From Tigriopus japonicus (taxonomy: Eukaryota > Arthropoda > Copepoda > Harpacticoida > Harpacticidae): a stretch of DNA of 64,000 nt. Below, piece after piece: positions 1-9,968 of this stretch (positions are counted from its first letter, which is position 1; each line of letters starts with the position of its first letter). The notes under the pieces are model-generated. The model saw nothing but the letters and a program-made list of their open reading frames with translations. It had not been told where the DNA came from and ran no database searches. Where the stretch lies: NCBI GenBank assembly GCA_010645155.1, contig CM021312.1, positions 7,472,006-7,536,005 on the forward strand, given 5' to 3'. Both the position numbers and the translations under genes were made by a program.

Positions 1-2048
1 GCATAAGGTGCGTCTGGATCCTCTTTGTCACCGATGATCACGTCAAGCGGCCTTAAAGCCTCAGGAGTGTTTGCTCCAATTAGCAGAACAACGGGAAGTT
101 TGAGACTCACTTGAGCTATGTCACCCAAAATTGGCCCAAAAGCTGGCCATTTCTTCAATAAATCGGGGGTAGCAATCTCATTGCTTTGAAGAGGAATTGT
201 TTCTCTCGTTAGCACCGACTTCAGAACAATCTTCTTCTCCGAACCGGGTTTTCGAACATTGATTCCGCTCAGTACAGTTGTTTGCACTTGTTCCTTTCCA
301 TTGATTGTGTGGATCTCAATGTCCGTGGTTGGTCCACTCATTCCTAGCTCACTTTGTAGATGAGTTGTGGCAAATGTGCCCGAGCTAAGAGGGTCCAGCA
401 ACGCTAATCCCTCAACAATCTTCGTTGGATTGGCTTCGTCAAATACTGACACCTTGACCACACTCATAGCTACGACAGCACCATTAAGACCTACCGCCCT
501 GGTGGTCACAATTCTGGAAGGCTCAGGTTCACTTTCAGATCGATCCTTATGAAGGGAAGTTGGATGGGAATTCTTGCAAACTCGACATGTACGCTTTTGT
601 GCGCACTGCTTGGACATGTGACCTCTTGCCAAACACCCAAAACAAGCACCCTTCTTTCTTACGAGGGCCTGTTTCTCCTCCATATTCTTGGACACATAAA
701 TTGGACACTCTTCAACATCATGTGACCCATCGCAATCAATACACAAGTTCGCCTGCGTTTCGCGGCGGGTTGAAACTGCCAAGCTGGTTATTCTTTTCGA
801 CGGGGTGATCTTCTTAGGAAATTCTTCCCTTTCCGACCTGGACTTTGCCTGACCAGTCATGACCTTAATGGCTTCCTCTCCATAAATGGGATCTTCCGCT
901 CGATCTAAGACACCCTGAACAAAGTCAATGAATTGAAGGAAGTTCTCATGCTCTCTTCCGTATCGCCTGATTTGAAACACCATCATTCGCCACTGATTTC
1001 TTATATTGTAGGGAAGTTTGGGAACGAGATCTCCAATGAACCTGGGCGAATTCAACTCAGCTTCACTCACAACGTTTGAACACCTAACTAGGGCTCGATG
1101 AAAATCACTTAGGTTCTCGCTACAATTGTCCTTGATTTGAGGCCATCTTCGAAGCTCCTCCATGTATTTGTTAGCCACGAGCTGAACATTGCCATAACGC
1201 TGAATTAGTAAAGCCTTAGCTTTATCATAGCATATATGTTCAGGAGCAAAAACGCAACCTTCGATGAGGGATCTTGGCTTATCTATAACTACTTCCAGCA
1301 AGCGATTCAGACGGGTCCTGGGATCAGATAAGTTTCGCTCAATCACGTCTTCAACTATTTTCATGAAGATGTTGAAGTTCAAAGGGTCGCCACTAAATGG
1401 TGGGATGTGGGTACTGAAGGCTAGTTGGCGGTTCATCATCTGCATCTGCTTGCCCAGGATTTCAACCAATTTCCCATTAGGTTCAGCACAGGTTTCCTTT
1501 CCGCCAGGATCCGGATTCATCCTAGACTTAGCTTGGGAAAACCCAGTTAGTGGGGGCGGGTCCGTCTGGAAAACCCTATTCACACCGGGATTGGGGTCAT
1601 GGACTGGTTCACCAAGAGACCCTTGCCGACGCCGATATGCATCAACTTTTCCAAGTTCTTCCTTTTCCACCGCTGCCAAAGCGCGGATTTCAGCAGCCCG
1701 ACCTTCCATTTCCTTTTGACGCATGAGGCGTTCCCTGGTCCGCTGTAACTCGGCCGCTCTCTCAGCCTCTTGTCGGTCGAGTTCTGCCTTTCTTCTAGCC
1801 GTTTCATTGGCCGCCTCTAGTTCCAAGGCTTCGAGCTTCATCTCCCAAATAGCCTCAGCTTGACGTTTGGCCAATAGTACTTCGGCCTCAATCCTCTTCT
1901 GAGACGTGGTGGAGGAGACACTTCGACGACTGGCGCTCTCTTCTAGGTCCGCCATAAGCCGATCATGTTCCGCGGGATCGACATGGCTCCCGTGGTTGGA
2001 CGCATCTCCGTCCTCACAACCGAGAGTCACACTGTTAACGTCATCCAT
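1..2048 (-). CDS. BEL/Pao-type retrotransposon gag-protease polyprotein, partial
   Basis: An uninterrupted minus-strand reading frame of about 682 codons starts at an ATG at 2048 and runs off the left edge. In order it shows: a charged, Glu/Arg-rich helical N-terminus (about residues 40-140, coiled-coil-like); a region matching the DUF1759 gag domain of BEL/Pao elements (about 215-330); a Cys/His region with one perfect CX2CX4HX4C zinc knuckle (CFGCLARGHMSKQC, DNA near 603-644); and the start of a DUF1758-type retroviral aspartic protease. Reverse transcriptase, RNase H and integrase would lie outside the window. The expected Asp-Ser/Thr-Gly of the protease reads LLDPLSSGTF, so the catalytic triplet looks altered. 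No LTR could be defined because the partner LTR is not in view. Absence of stops suggests a fairly young copy. Family assignment comes from domain order and is inference. Confidence 0.85.
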   Translation of the reverse strand, partial: MDDVNSVTLGCEDGDASNHGSHVDPAEHDRLMADLEESASRRSVSSTTSQKRIEAEVLLAKRQAEAIWEMKLEALELEAANETARRKAELDRQEAERAAELQRTRERLMRQKEMEGRAAEIRALAAVEKEELGKVDAYRRRQGSLGEPVHDPNPGVNRVFQTDPPPLTGFSQAKSRMNPDPGGKETCAEPNGKLVEILGKQMQMMNRQLAFSTHIPPFSGDPLNFNIFMKIVEDVIERNLSDPRTRLNRLLEVVIDKPRSLIEGCVFAPEHICYDKAKALLIQRYGNVQLVANKYMEELRRWPQIKDNCSENLSDFHRALVRCSNVVSEAELNSPRFIGDLVPKLPYNIRNQWRMMVFQIRRYGREHENFLQFIDFVQGVLDRAEDPIYGEEAIKVMTGQAKSRSEREEFPKKITPSKRITSLAVSTRRETQANLCIDCDGSHDVEECPIYVSKNMEEKQALVRKKGACFGCLARGHMSKQCAQKRTCRVCKNSHPTSLHKDRSESEPEPSRIVTTRAVGLNGAVVAMSVVKVSVFDEANPTKIVEGLALLDPLSSGTFATTHLQSELGMSGPTTDIEIHTINGKEQVQTTVLSGINVRKPGSEKKIVLKSVLTRETIPLQSNEIATPDLLKKWPAFGPILGDIAQVSLKLPVVLLIGANTPEALRPLDVIIGDKEDPDAPY

Positions 2049-3405
2049 TTTTCAAGGGGTACTCATCCAAATGGCGTCCGACATTCAAATCCAAAGATCA
2101 CAGGCATTCAAGCCTATCGTGTGACTAGTAATGTTGCAGCCACAATCAAACAAGCCTTAAAGATGATTAGATGTATTCAAATTTCTCATAATTAAGGGAT
2201 AAAAAACACAAGTAACTGAACAAAAATGTCACACGAGTCCGGCTCTTCACGCCTCTTTCAACTTCAAAATGGCCGACCTTCCAAAATGCGTTAAATCAAA
2301 AATAGGTCAATCATTAGATCGGAGACACGTGATTGCTATCACGAAACCTCGTCTAACATGAGGAATCCGGACAACGATAGACATTTTTGGATTATTTTTA
2401 TCAGATTCACTCTGAGCAAGGCACATTGCATTTTATGCTCTAGTGTAAAACGTTTAACATTTGGACATACAATAATGGAATGATGTTATTAGCACAATTT
2501 TTAAAACAAATCTGGGGGTTTGGTTTCTTTTTCATAGTATACCAAACCTGATATCACAAGAAAAACTCCGATGCTTGAAAGAAAATGCAATAAAATGCAT
2601 TTTCATTTCCAGTGAATGCACACACTTGCAAGTAGAACAACGTTTTCTTAGCACACTGAAATAGGGATTTTGCACTTTTGAATGTGTTTTCCTTTTTTCT
2701 TAACAAATCTTGTAGTGTGGAAATCCTGATCCAAACCGAGACCAATCTTTCTCATATGCGTATGTACTCTTGTGATAGTTGTGCTTTAGTGCGGATGACC
2801 AAGGAAATCGTAAGACATGGAAGCCTCCGCTCAGGCGATCAGCTGTGGATTTTTTATAAATCGAATACCATTCAAGTAAGCGATTTTGCTTCGATAAGAT
2901 TGATAAGACAGGCATTTAAGGATGTCGTTTGCTGAATTTCAGCATATGTTCCCCCTTTCATGAATACCAACGTTTCGAAATTTGCTACAGTGGCAATACA
3001 TACGCGCGGAAACGAGAATAAAATTGACCCTACAATCGTCCTTTTGGACGATTGTAGGTGCAAATGTTCGATCGGAAGAGCACGCAATGCTCTACGCTTC
3101 AAATTACTCAGCTGGACAACTGGTTTAATTAGATTTTTCTCTGTCTAACACAGAATTCGAAAGATTGATTTTGCCAGTAGCCGAGGCATCCAGGTATTTA
3201 GTGATCCTTGGGATGACGGATAAACCAAATACCAAGAAATAAGTGGCACAAACCGTTGTCAATGCGGTTTCGGCTTCTAGAAAACCTCTGCGATTAATAC
3301 ACGACTGTATTCTGGGCGTACTAACATATGAATTTAACAAATTACATAAAACCATCTTTCATGGTTGTGGCCGATTTAAGACGCTAAACGATACCACTGG
3401 GGTCA
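2049..3405. other. Gene-free stretch between the BEL/Pao gag and RNASEH2A
   Basis: Probably includes the 5' untranslated part and LTR of the BEL/Pao element next to 2048, but LTR limits cannot be set. Only short chance reading frames are present. The one distinct structure is a perfect hairpin at 3029-3058, listed separately. Confidence 0.5.
3029..3058. other. Perfect 13-bp hairpin with TTTT loop
   Basis: CCTACAATCGTCC is followed by TTTT and then its exact reverse complement. Flanks do not extend the pairing. It lies about 350 bp beyond the 3' end of RNASEH2A. Function unknown; it may be a residue of a small inverted-repeat element. Confidence 0.6.
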
Positions 3406-4470
3406 TCAAATTGCCACTGATACTAATCCCACGTCTTTGAAATAATTTGGGCGTTTAATTTCAGGTTTGGCCTTGGTGCTGAAGAAGTAATCTTTGATGG
3501 ACGGGTTATTCTGAACATGCTCATCCTCAGCCGCTTCAACCTCTTCAAATTCAAAGCGAACTGCCTTGGTTTCCAGAAGATTAGCCGCCGTTTTCCAACT
3601 GAACCTAACCACAGACGGGAAGCCAAACACCGGGTCAATGTTATCTTGGAGGAACTTTTTAGTCATAGGATCGCCCGGATAGCCCGAGCCCCAACCAGCT
3701 TGAGTTTGTGCATGGGTCAAGGTGCCTTCAGGAAAAGGCCATTCCTTCAGAGCTCGGTCTCTCGTGGTCTTGGCCATGATCGAAGCGGCCGAAACGCACG
3801 GAAACAACGAATCGGCTTTCTTGGCCACTGTGAAGAAAATATCAGGGAAAAGCGCTTCGAGTTTGGCTTGATACTTCTCCGGTGGGCCCACCGTATCCAC
3901 GAACACTTTCGTCACGTTCACCCCACGTTCAATGGCCTCACGAATGAGTCCAATCGCCGTATCGTGGGATATCGAATTCAAGTTATATTTGCCTCTGCGA
4001 TTCATGCCTCTCGAAATGTACTGTGGACTCAGACTGTGAACAGCCCACCCGAATTTGTCCGGGTGTTCCAAAATGATTCGAGCCATTTCATCCCTTTTGG
4101 CCTCGGACAAGACCTTCGAGTCGTCCACCCCGAGGCTCTTTAACTCGTCGTGGCAAGCCTCGGCGCAATAGACGATGCCGTAGACCATGGGTCCGAGGAC
4201 GGGACCTCGTCCGGCCTCGTCGATCCCTAAAACGCACGGACCAATGGTCGCCATTTCAGGCACGCGTGAGAAGTGTAAAAAGTTCTCATGGGCGTTAAAA
4301 GTGGGCAACGCGGAGGACAAGACGGAGGATACCGTTGACGAGGAGGAGGAGGAGGTTGTGCCGGTTGAAGCCGAGGGATCAAGAGAATTCGGTGGAGGCG
4401 GCGAGGGAGAGGTTCGAGGCGAGGTTCGACTCCCTTGGGCTTTGGGCGCCTTGACCCTCACCTTACCCAT
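3406..4470 (-). CDS. RNASEH2A: Ribonuclease H2 catalytic subunit A
   Basis: Single-exon 354-aa protein, the catalytic subunit of the heterotrimeric nuclear RNase H2, which cuts at ribonucleotides embedded in DNA and removes RNA from RNA:DNA hybrids. The core follows the metazoan family almost end to end: LGIDEAGRGPVLGPMVYG with acidic residues D84 and E85, VFVDTVG (D192), KKADSLFP (D220) and GSGYPGDP near residue 261, the motif carrying the conserved Tyr. It is longer than human (299 aa) because of a Ser/Pro-rich N-terminus of about 70 residues. The C-terminus carries SIKDYFF (324-330) and PNYFKDVGL (341-349), which resemble the conserved tail of animal RNASEH2A. The ATG at 4470 is the first in frame. 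A hAT-type MITE begins 95 bp upstream, inside what should be the promoter or 5' UTR. Confidence 0.95.
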   Translation of the reverse strand: MGKVRVKAPKAQGSRTSPRTSPSPPPPNSLDPSASTGTTSSSSSSTVSSVLSSALPTFNAHENFLHFSRVPEMATIGPCVLGIDEAGRGPVLGPMVYGIVYCAEACHDELKSLGVDDSKVLSEAKRDEMARIILEHPDKFGWAVHSLSPQYISRGMNRRGKYNLNSISHDTAIGLIREAIERGVNVTKVFVDTVGPPEKYQAKLEALFPDIFFTVAKKADSLFPCVSAASIMAKTTRDRALKEWPFPEGTLTHAQTQAGWGSGYPGDPMTKKFLQDNIDPVFGFPSVVRFSWKTAANLLETKAVRFEFEEVEAAEDEHVQNNPSIKDYFFSTKAKPEIKRPNYFKDVGLVSVAI

Positions 4471-4565
4471 GATACTTTGTTATTGTTAGCTGGCGTCTTT
4501 TGAATATCGTGTTCTTTGTGAACTCGAGCGATTCGTTGACTTTGAGGGCTGTGAAGAGTCACGCA

Positions 4566-5275
4566 TAGTGATGGGGGGCAAACAAGAGATTGGGCAAGCT
4601 GTATTGGCACAATGCTTGGGCTTGCTGAAGCTTGGCATAGCTTGGGTGCTTGTACAAGTACTTTTCCCAGCTAACAGGTTTGCCAAATTTGCTATGAACG
4701 AAGAATAAACTTGCCATCCTAATTTCACTAAACCAGGCTGATTCAGTTAAATAGGGCCCATACCTTTGAAAGGATGTATTTTTAAGAAAATTACACACTT
4801 CAATTCTCTCACATGGGGAAATGCAAAATATTTCGAGAATACAAAAAAAAAGATTTGGCATTTTACTTTTTCATGCCGGCAACTCTGAGAAAACGAGATT
4901 GCTCTGGAAGTGTGACTTCTAAATCTCGGTCTTGATTAGCCTCAAAAGTGCATTCATGTGTGGCCTAGAACCGAAACAAAAAAACCATGGTTTTGCAAAT
5001 GCTATCCAAATTGAAATATTTTTTTTTTGTATCACTTCCACTATTTATTGCTAAATGATTAAGGTCAAAAGATCATCGAAAATGCTACTTGACATTTTTT
5101 CTTCCAAGTCACACTGCAAGTATCTTAACTCTTCAAAGAGCAACTGCCGGCAACTGCATCTTCCGATGTTCCTTGAGCTTGGGAAGTGTATTGGTGTATT
5201 GCCCAAGTAATGCTTGTCAACAACTTGTTCTTGGGTGTTTGTGATGACTCATTACTTGCCCAAGTCACATCACTA
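4566..5275 (-). mobile_element. hAT-type MITE, copy A, with 8-bp target duplication
   Basis: A 710-bp non-autonomous element in the opposite orientation to copies B and C. It starts TAGTGATGGGGGGC and ends with CATCACTA, so the termini are inverted TAGTGATG. It is flanked by perfect 8-bp duplications GTCACGCA at 4558-4565 and 5276-5283. Eight-bp duplications and YAGNG ends are typical of the hAT superfamily. No transposase is encoded. It lies immediately upstream of RNASEH2A. Confidence 0.92.
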
Positions 5276-5283
5276 GTCACGCA

Positions 5284-6643
5284 TCGTTTGATTCGAATGA
5301 CTCGAGTCCATTCTTCAAGGGAAAGACTCACAATCTTGAAATTGGCTCGGGTCATTTGGAGTTGTTGAAAAATGCCTTACACTAATTTTGGATCAATCAA
5401 TCTGTTAGCCTGGATCTTATTGTGTTGAAAAGCAACATGGTGGTAAAGTTAAGCCGGCATAACTTTAAGGAAGTGCTCAGCAAAGCTTGCCATGCATGGC
5501 AAGCAAATCTAAATATTGCTTCAAACCCTAGCCAGCCGTGGTAAACACATTTGTAAACTGTTTACTGGTTCTTGAGAATCACTGACATTTTTATGAATGT
5601 GAATGACATTTTAGTTATATACACTACAGACAAAATAAAACAATCTGAAACAAACACAAGTCGTTTGCTAACCAAAAAACATGACTCGTGATTCAGGAGT
5701 CACTTCTTAACCACTCCTTTACAACCCTAGTTTCGATCAAAATAAAGCCGCGAAAACTTAGGAAAGGTGACTGTCAGAAACACATTGCGCGTCTAGTTTT
5801 TGCTTTCTAAACAAAAATGTATTTAATCATTGTTTCGGATTTTGTGATTCTTTAACATGCTCCAAGGATGAAAAAGACCGGGAAAAGCACAACCGATTAG
5901 GAACTTAAAAGGGATCAAACCATCTCCTTTTCGCTTGTCCCACTTGAATCCATACAGCCTTGGTCGCGGCCTCAGTCCCGTCAATACGTGTCTAATAAAT
6001 TAAGTATTAAGTGCGGGAAAATGTGTTTTTTGGAAGCAAAAAGTACTTTTTGTGTTAATAATTTTTAGGTTCCAAAGACATTCATTTGAGGCCAGTTTTA
6101 AGGTGAGAAGACAATCCCGCATTTATGGTCGAGTTCGGTTAATTAGGTCACGAGCCAAAAATTGATGTTATGTCTGTTAAAACATGCTTAAAAACAATTT
6201 TCTGATTTTTTTGTCCTCACCTATTCCTAATATGGTCTCCTGGTTGCCTGAATCAGAAATATTGACTAGACCTATTGAGCCCTTCTAATTTAGGTTAATT
6301 AAAGTCCGATAATGACCACGAAAAGTGGTTTTCTTCCCGAAATGATAAAATATTTGTTTTACTCTCGAAACTACCATTTTATGTGAAAATTTGTTTTGTT
6401 TTGACATAACTGCCATCATTTGACATCATAATTTATGAATAATCACTTCACTTTTTTCTAAGTTCAAAATCCTTATTTTCGTGCAATAACGAATTCAATA
6501 TTACATATTTGTTTTAACGTAGCTTGTTAATGCATTCATTCATCTACATTTTTTTAAATACAAGCAGGTTAGGCTCCATACCAGCAATGGTTAAAACTTT
6601 TGGTTGTGAATTAAAAAGATTGGAAAAAACAGTTTCAACGTGT
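5284..6643. other. AT-rich intergenic DNA
   Basis: No coding exon, RNA gene or clear repeat recognised between MITE copy A and the gap. The last ~100 bp before the gap (6544-6643) could hold the 3' end of the AIFM3-like gene, but the translated residues there do not resemble that family. Confidence 0.5.
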
Positions 6644-6970
6644 NNNNNNNNNNNNNNNNNNNNNNNNNNNNNNNNNNNNNNNNNNNNNNNNNNNNNNNNN
6701 NNNNNNNNNNNNNNNNNNNNNNNNNNNNNNNNNNNNNNNNNNNNNNNNNNNNNNNNNNNNNNNNNNNNNNNNNNNNNNNNNNNNNNNNNNNNNNNNNNNN
6801 NNNNNNNNNNNNNNNNNNNNNNNNNNNNNNNNNNNNNNNNNNNNNNNNNNNNNNNNNNNNNNNNNNNNNNNNNNNNNNNNNNNNNNNNNNNNNNNNNNNN
6901 NNNNNNNNNNNNNNNNNNNNNNNNNNNNNNNNNNNNNNNNNNNNNNNNNNNNNNNNNNNNNNNNNNNNNN
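6644..6970. other. Assembly gap (327 N)
   Basis: Run of undetermined bases that removes the C-terminal coding part of the AIFM3-like gene. Confidence 1.
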
Positions 6971-8498
6971 CTCTTGCCATATTGAACTGTCCAGAAGAAC
7001 GGCACAGATCGAATGGGTTCAGTCTTTCCACACAAGTTTAGCGCAGCCCGATGCCCATGAGCATGAGCCAATTGCCAATGACCAATGTGGACGAGATTGT
7101 CTTCGGTGTTGTCCCTCAGGAAAAGAGGGAAAGCAGCCATGTCACCAACGCAATAGATGCCTTCAACGGTGGTTTCAAGATGTTCATTCACTTGAACGTA
7201 ACCGTCATGGGTGAGCTTCAGATCAGAGTCTTTGGATATGAAATGATTGTTTGGCACCACCCCTATCCCCAAAACGACCAAGTCTGCTTCAATCTCTTTG
7301 TCATCATCAAGGCGAACACCGCTGACCGCACCAGATCCATCATCAATAAATTCTTTCGAGCCTTGTCCCATCTCAAAAATAACACCTTTGGCTTCGTGCA
7401 TTGAGCGAATCATTTTTCCAATATCGGGCCCTAATGAACGCTCAAAAGGGAACTCCGTATTACCAATCATGGTCACAGTTTGTGCCTTATCGGCCAAATA
7501 GGCTGCCACTTCCATGCCAATGAAAGAGGTACCAATAATAACGACCTTCTTGTTCCGTGCTTGGGCTTCAATGGCTTGTCCATCACTCGGTGAGCGCAAA
7601 ACCATAATGTTTTTCAAATTTCCACCTGGCATATCATTTAGCTGTCTAGGAGATGTTCCACTGGCAATGACGAGTTTATCAAACTTTACGGTGGACCCCG
7701 ATGCCAACGTTACTTCCTTGTTCTTTGTGTCCACGTCAGTGACTTTGGAGTTGGTCCGGATATCGATATCGCCTAGATGATAATAAGCCGGGTTTCTCAA
7801 CTGAATACTTTCAACATCAATGGACAAAGCTTTGCTTAACTTTGGGCGATCATATGGCAAGAGATCTTCTTGAGTCAAGACAATAATCTCTCCCCTAAAA
7901 TTACTCTCTTGCCTTAATGTTTCAACGCAGGCCTGCAAATTCAAAGAGCAACCAAGTGTGAGAACAAAAAGTTAAACTATTATTTTAAAAAACACATGTC
8001 TCTCACCTCAGCTGAGGCTCCTCCGCCAATGATCACCACGACCTCTGAATTTTTGGGATCTCTTCGACCGAGCGGTTTGACTCGCTTCTTCTCACCCAAC
8101 AACGGCTGAGCTACTTTAACAACCACATTCCCATCGGAATTGGCCCAAGCCTCGTACTTGTGCAAACTGTCTAGGCCAGGGAAATCCTCAATATCGCCCG
8201 TGGAAGCTTTGAAACAAGCTCCATGCCACGGACACCGAATGACTCCGTCATGATAAGTGCCGTTGATCAAACTGGCCCCGTAATGGGTACATTTGGCACT
8301 CAAAGCGTGTATGGATCCGTCGGATTCCTTAACAAGGATGCAACTGTGATCGCCCTTAAGCTGGACTTGCTTCATTCGTCCGACAACAAGGTCCGTTTCT
8401 CGACATACAACGCCTTCCCAAAACTCGGTCTGATGATCGCCCATGGCCGTAGTAGAAGTGGAGAAGCAACTACCCAATTTGCTGAAAACCTGATTCAT
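6971..8498 (-). CDS. AIFM3: AIFM3-like Rieske/NADH oxidoreductase, C-terminus lost in gap
   Basis: Two exons are visible: 8498-8007 (164 codons) and 7932-6971, joined in phase 0 across a 74-bp GT-AG intron. The first carries a Rieske [2Fe-2S] domain with ligands C70/H72 (KCTHYG) and C89/H92 (CPWHGACF), then GDIEDFPGLDSLHKYE. The second is a pyridine-nucleotide-disulphide oxidoreductase fold: first dinucleotide motif IIGGGASAEACVETLRQ across the splice, LLPYDRPKLSKAL, second NAD motif VVIIGTSFIGMEVAAYL, and GIYCVGDMAAFPL for FAD. This order is characteristic of apoptosis-inducing factor 3, a mitochondria-associated flavoprotein. The start at 8498 has a strong context (CACCATG) and begins MNQVFSKLGSCFS, similar in kind to the short Cys-containing vertebrate N-terminus. 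The frame stays open upstream to about 8939, so a longer N-terminus is possible. The FAD/NADH domain end (about 100 residues) is in the gap. Confidence 0.9.
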
Positions 8499-9094
8499 GG
8501 TGACTCCAAGGAGGAAAGGAGGCGTTGTCCTCCCCAAGTTGCTCCAAAGATGAAACTTGAAATGGCGAGCAACGGCCTGATTGGCGATATCTATGCCGTG
8601 AATCGATTGTTGGGTTGAATAGCAACGATCACTCGCCCTCAAATACCAATGCCTCGATGGTTGCCAAGTTAATCCGCGAGAAGATGACAATGCCAAAGGC
8701 CAAGGCCAGCTCCGAGAGGCGGGAATCGAGAACACGTTGTCGCAGGCAGGTAGAAGTTGAATGAGGGCTTTTCGCCACGCACGGACAGGTGGTGTCATTA
8801 GTAAAGATGCCTCTGGAGGAGAACGAGGAGGAGGATCGACTCGAATCGAAGTCAAGGAAGGAAGGAAGGAAGGAGGGAGGGAGCTGGAGTTGATAATCCA
8901 AGTACTAACGAAAGAGCATAGCAAAGAGTGCAGATACACTCACTGTCCACGGGATTTTCCGCTCCACTGATACACTAGCCTTCGATTTGGCGTACTTGAG
9001 TACTTTGTAAATTTTGTTTGCAGGGAGTTCGTTGTTCGCAATGTTACAGTCTTCAGTCACGCTCTAGGTCAAGGATGGCTCAAGCCAGGATTAC
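8499..9094. other. 5' flank of the AIFM3-like gene
   Basis: Contains a short GGAA-type microsatellite near 8853-8882 and no other coding signal. Probably 5' UTR and promoter; a longer AIFM3 N-terminus starting in this interval is not excluded. Confidence 0.4.
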
Positions 9095-9209
9095 TTTCAA
9101 AATACACTCTGGGTCCGATTAGTACAATGAAAATTCAACGGAACAATACATTTGTTGCAAAAACCTCACATTTTAGTACAATGATCGGACCCAGTGTGTA
9201 TTTTTGAAA
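9095..9209. mobile_element. Small TIR element (about 115 bp)
   Basis: Left end TTTCAAAATACACTCTGGGT and onward is repeated in inverted form at the right end with about two differences over 26 bp. If the ends are taken as CACTCTGGGTCCGAT, both sides are flanked by TA, as in Tc1/mariner-type MITEs. No coding capacity. Confidence 0.7.
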
Positions 9210-9252
9210 TTCGTCCTGACGTACAGTGGTTCCTGTCTAGGTCCTTGGTCAG

Positions 9253-9960
9253 CAGTGATGTGACTTGGGCAAGTAATGAGTCATCACAGACACCCAAGAA
9301 CAAGTTGTTGACAAGCATTACTTGGGCAATACACCAATACACTTGGCAAGCTCAAGGAACATCGGAAGATGCAGTTGCCGGCAGTTGCTCTTTGAAGAGT
9401 TAAGATACTTGCAGTGTGACTTGGAAGAAAAAATGTCAAGTTGCATTTTCGATGATCTTTTGACCTTAATAATTCAGCAATAAATAGTGGAAGTGATACA
9501 AAAAAATATTTCAATTTGGATAGCATTTGCAAAACCATGGTTTTTTTTTGTTTCGGTTCTAGGCCACACATGAATGCACTTTTGAGGCTAATCAAGACCG
9601 AGATTTAGAAGTCACACTTCCAGAACAATCTCGTTTACTCAGAGTTGCCGGCATGAAAAAGTAAAATGCCAAATCTTTTTTTAGTATTCTCGAAATATTT
9701 GGCCTTTCCCCATGTAAGAGAATTGAAGTGTGTAATCTTTTTTAAAATACATCCTTTCAAAGGTATGGGCCCTATTTAGCTGAATCAGCCTGGTTTAGTG
9801 AAATTCGGATGGCAAGTTTATTCTTCGTTCATAGCAAATTTGGCAAAACTGTTAGCTGGGAAAAGTACTTGTACAAACACCCAAGCTATGCCAAGCTTCA
9901 GCAAGCCCAAGCACTGTGCCAGTACAGCTTGCCCAATCTCTTGTTTGCCCCCCATCACTA
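9253..9960 (+). mobile_element. hAT-type MITE, copy B, with 8-bp target duplication
   Basis: Full-length 708-bp copy starting CAGTGATGTGACTTGGGC and ending CATCACTA. Perfect 8-bp duplications TTGGTCAG lie at 9245-9252 and 9961-9968. Very similar to copy A (reverse complement) throughout, differing by scattered substitutions. Apparent reading frames inside it recur in all copies and show no protein signature. Confidence 0.93.
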
Positions 9961-9968
9961 TTGGTCAG

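Noticed and set aside
1264..1719. 151-codon plus-strand frame
   Set aside because: Lies antisense to the uninterrupted BEL/Pao gag frame.
3517..4143. 208-codon plus-strand reading frame
   Set aside because: Antisense shadow of RNASEH2A, which is clearly coding on the minus strand.
6524..7041. Reading frames running through the first gap
   Set aside because: Their length is made of undetermined bases; the residues after the gap (HVETVFSNLFNSQPK) do not resemble the AIFM3 C-terminus, so I ended the feature at the gap.
9238..9960. Frames of 70-100 codons at 9194-9403, 9284-9595 and 9798-10013 as genes
   Set aside because: They belong to hAT MITE copy B and recur in copies A and C without a conserved protein signature.
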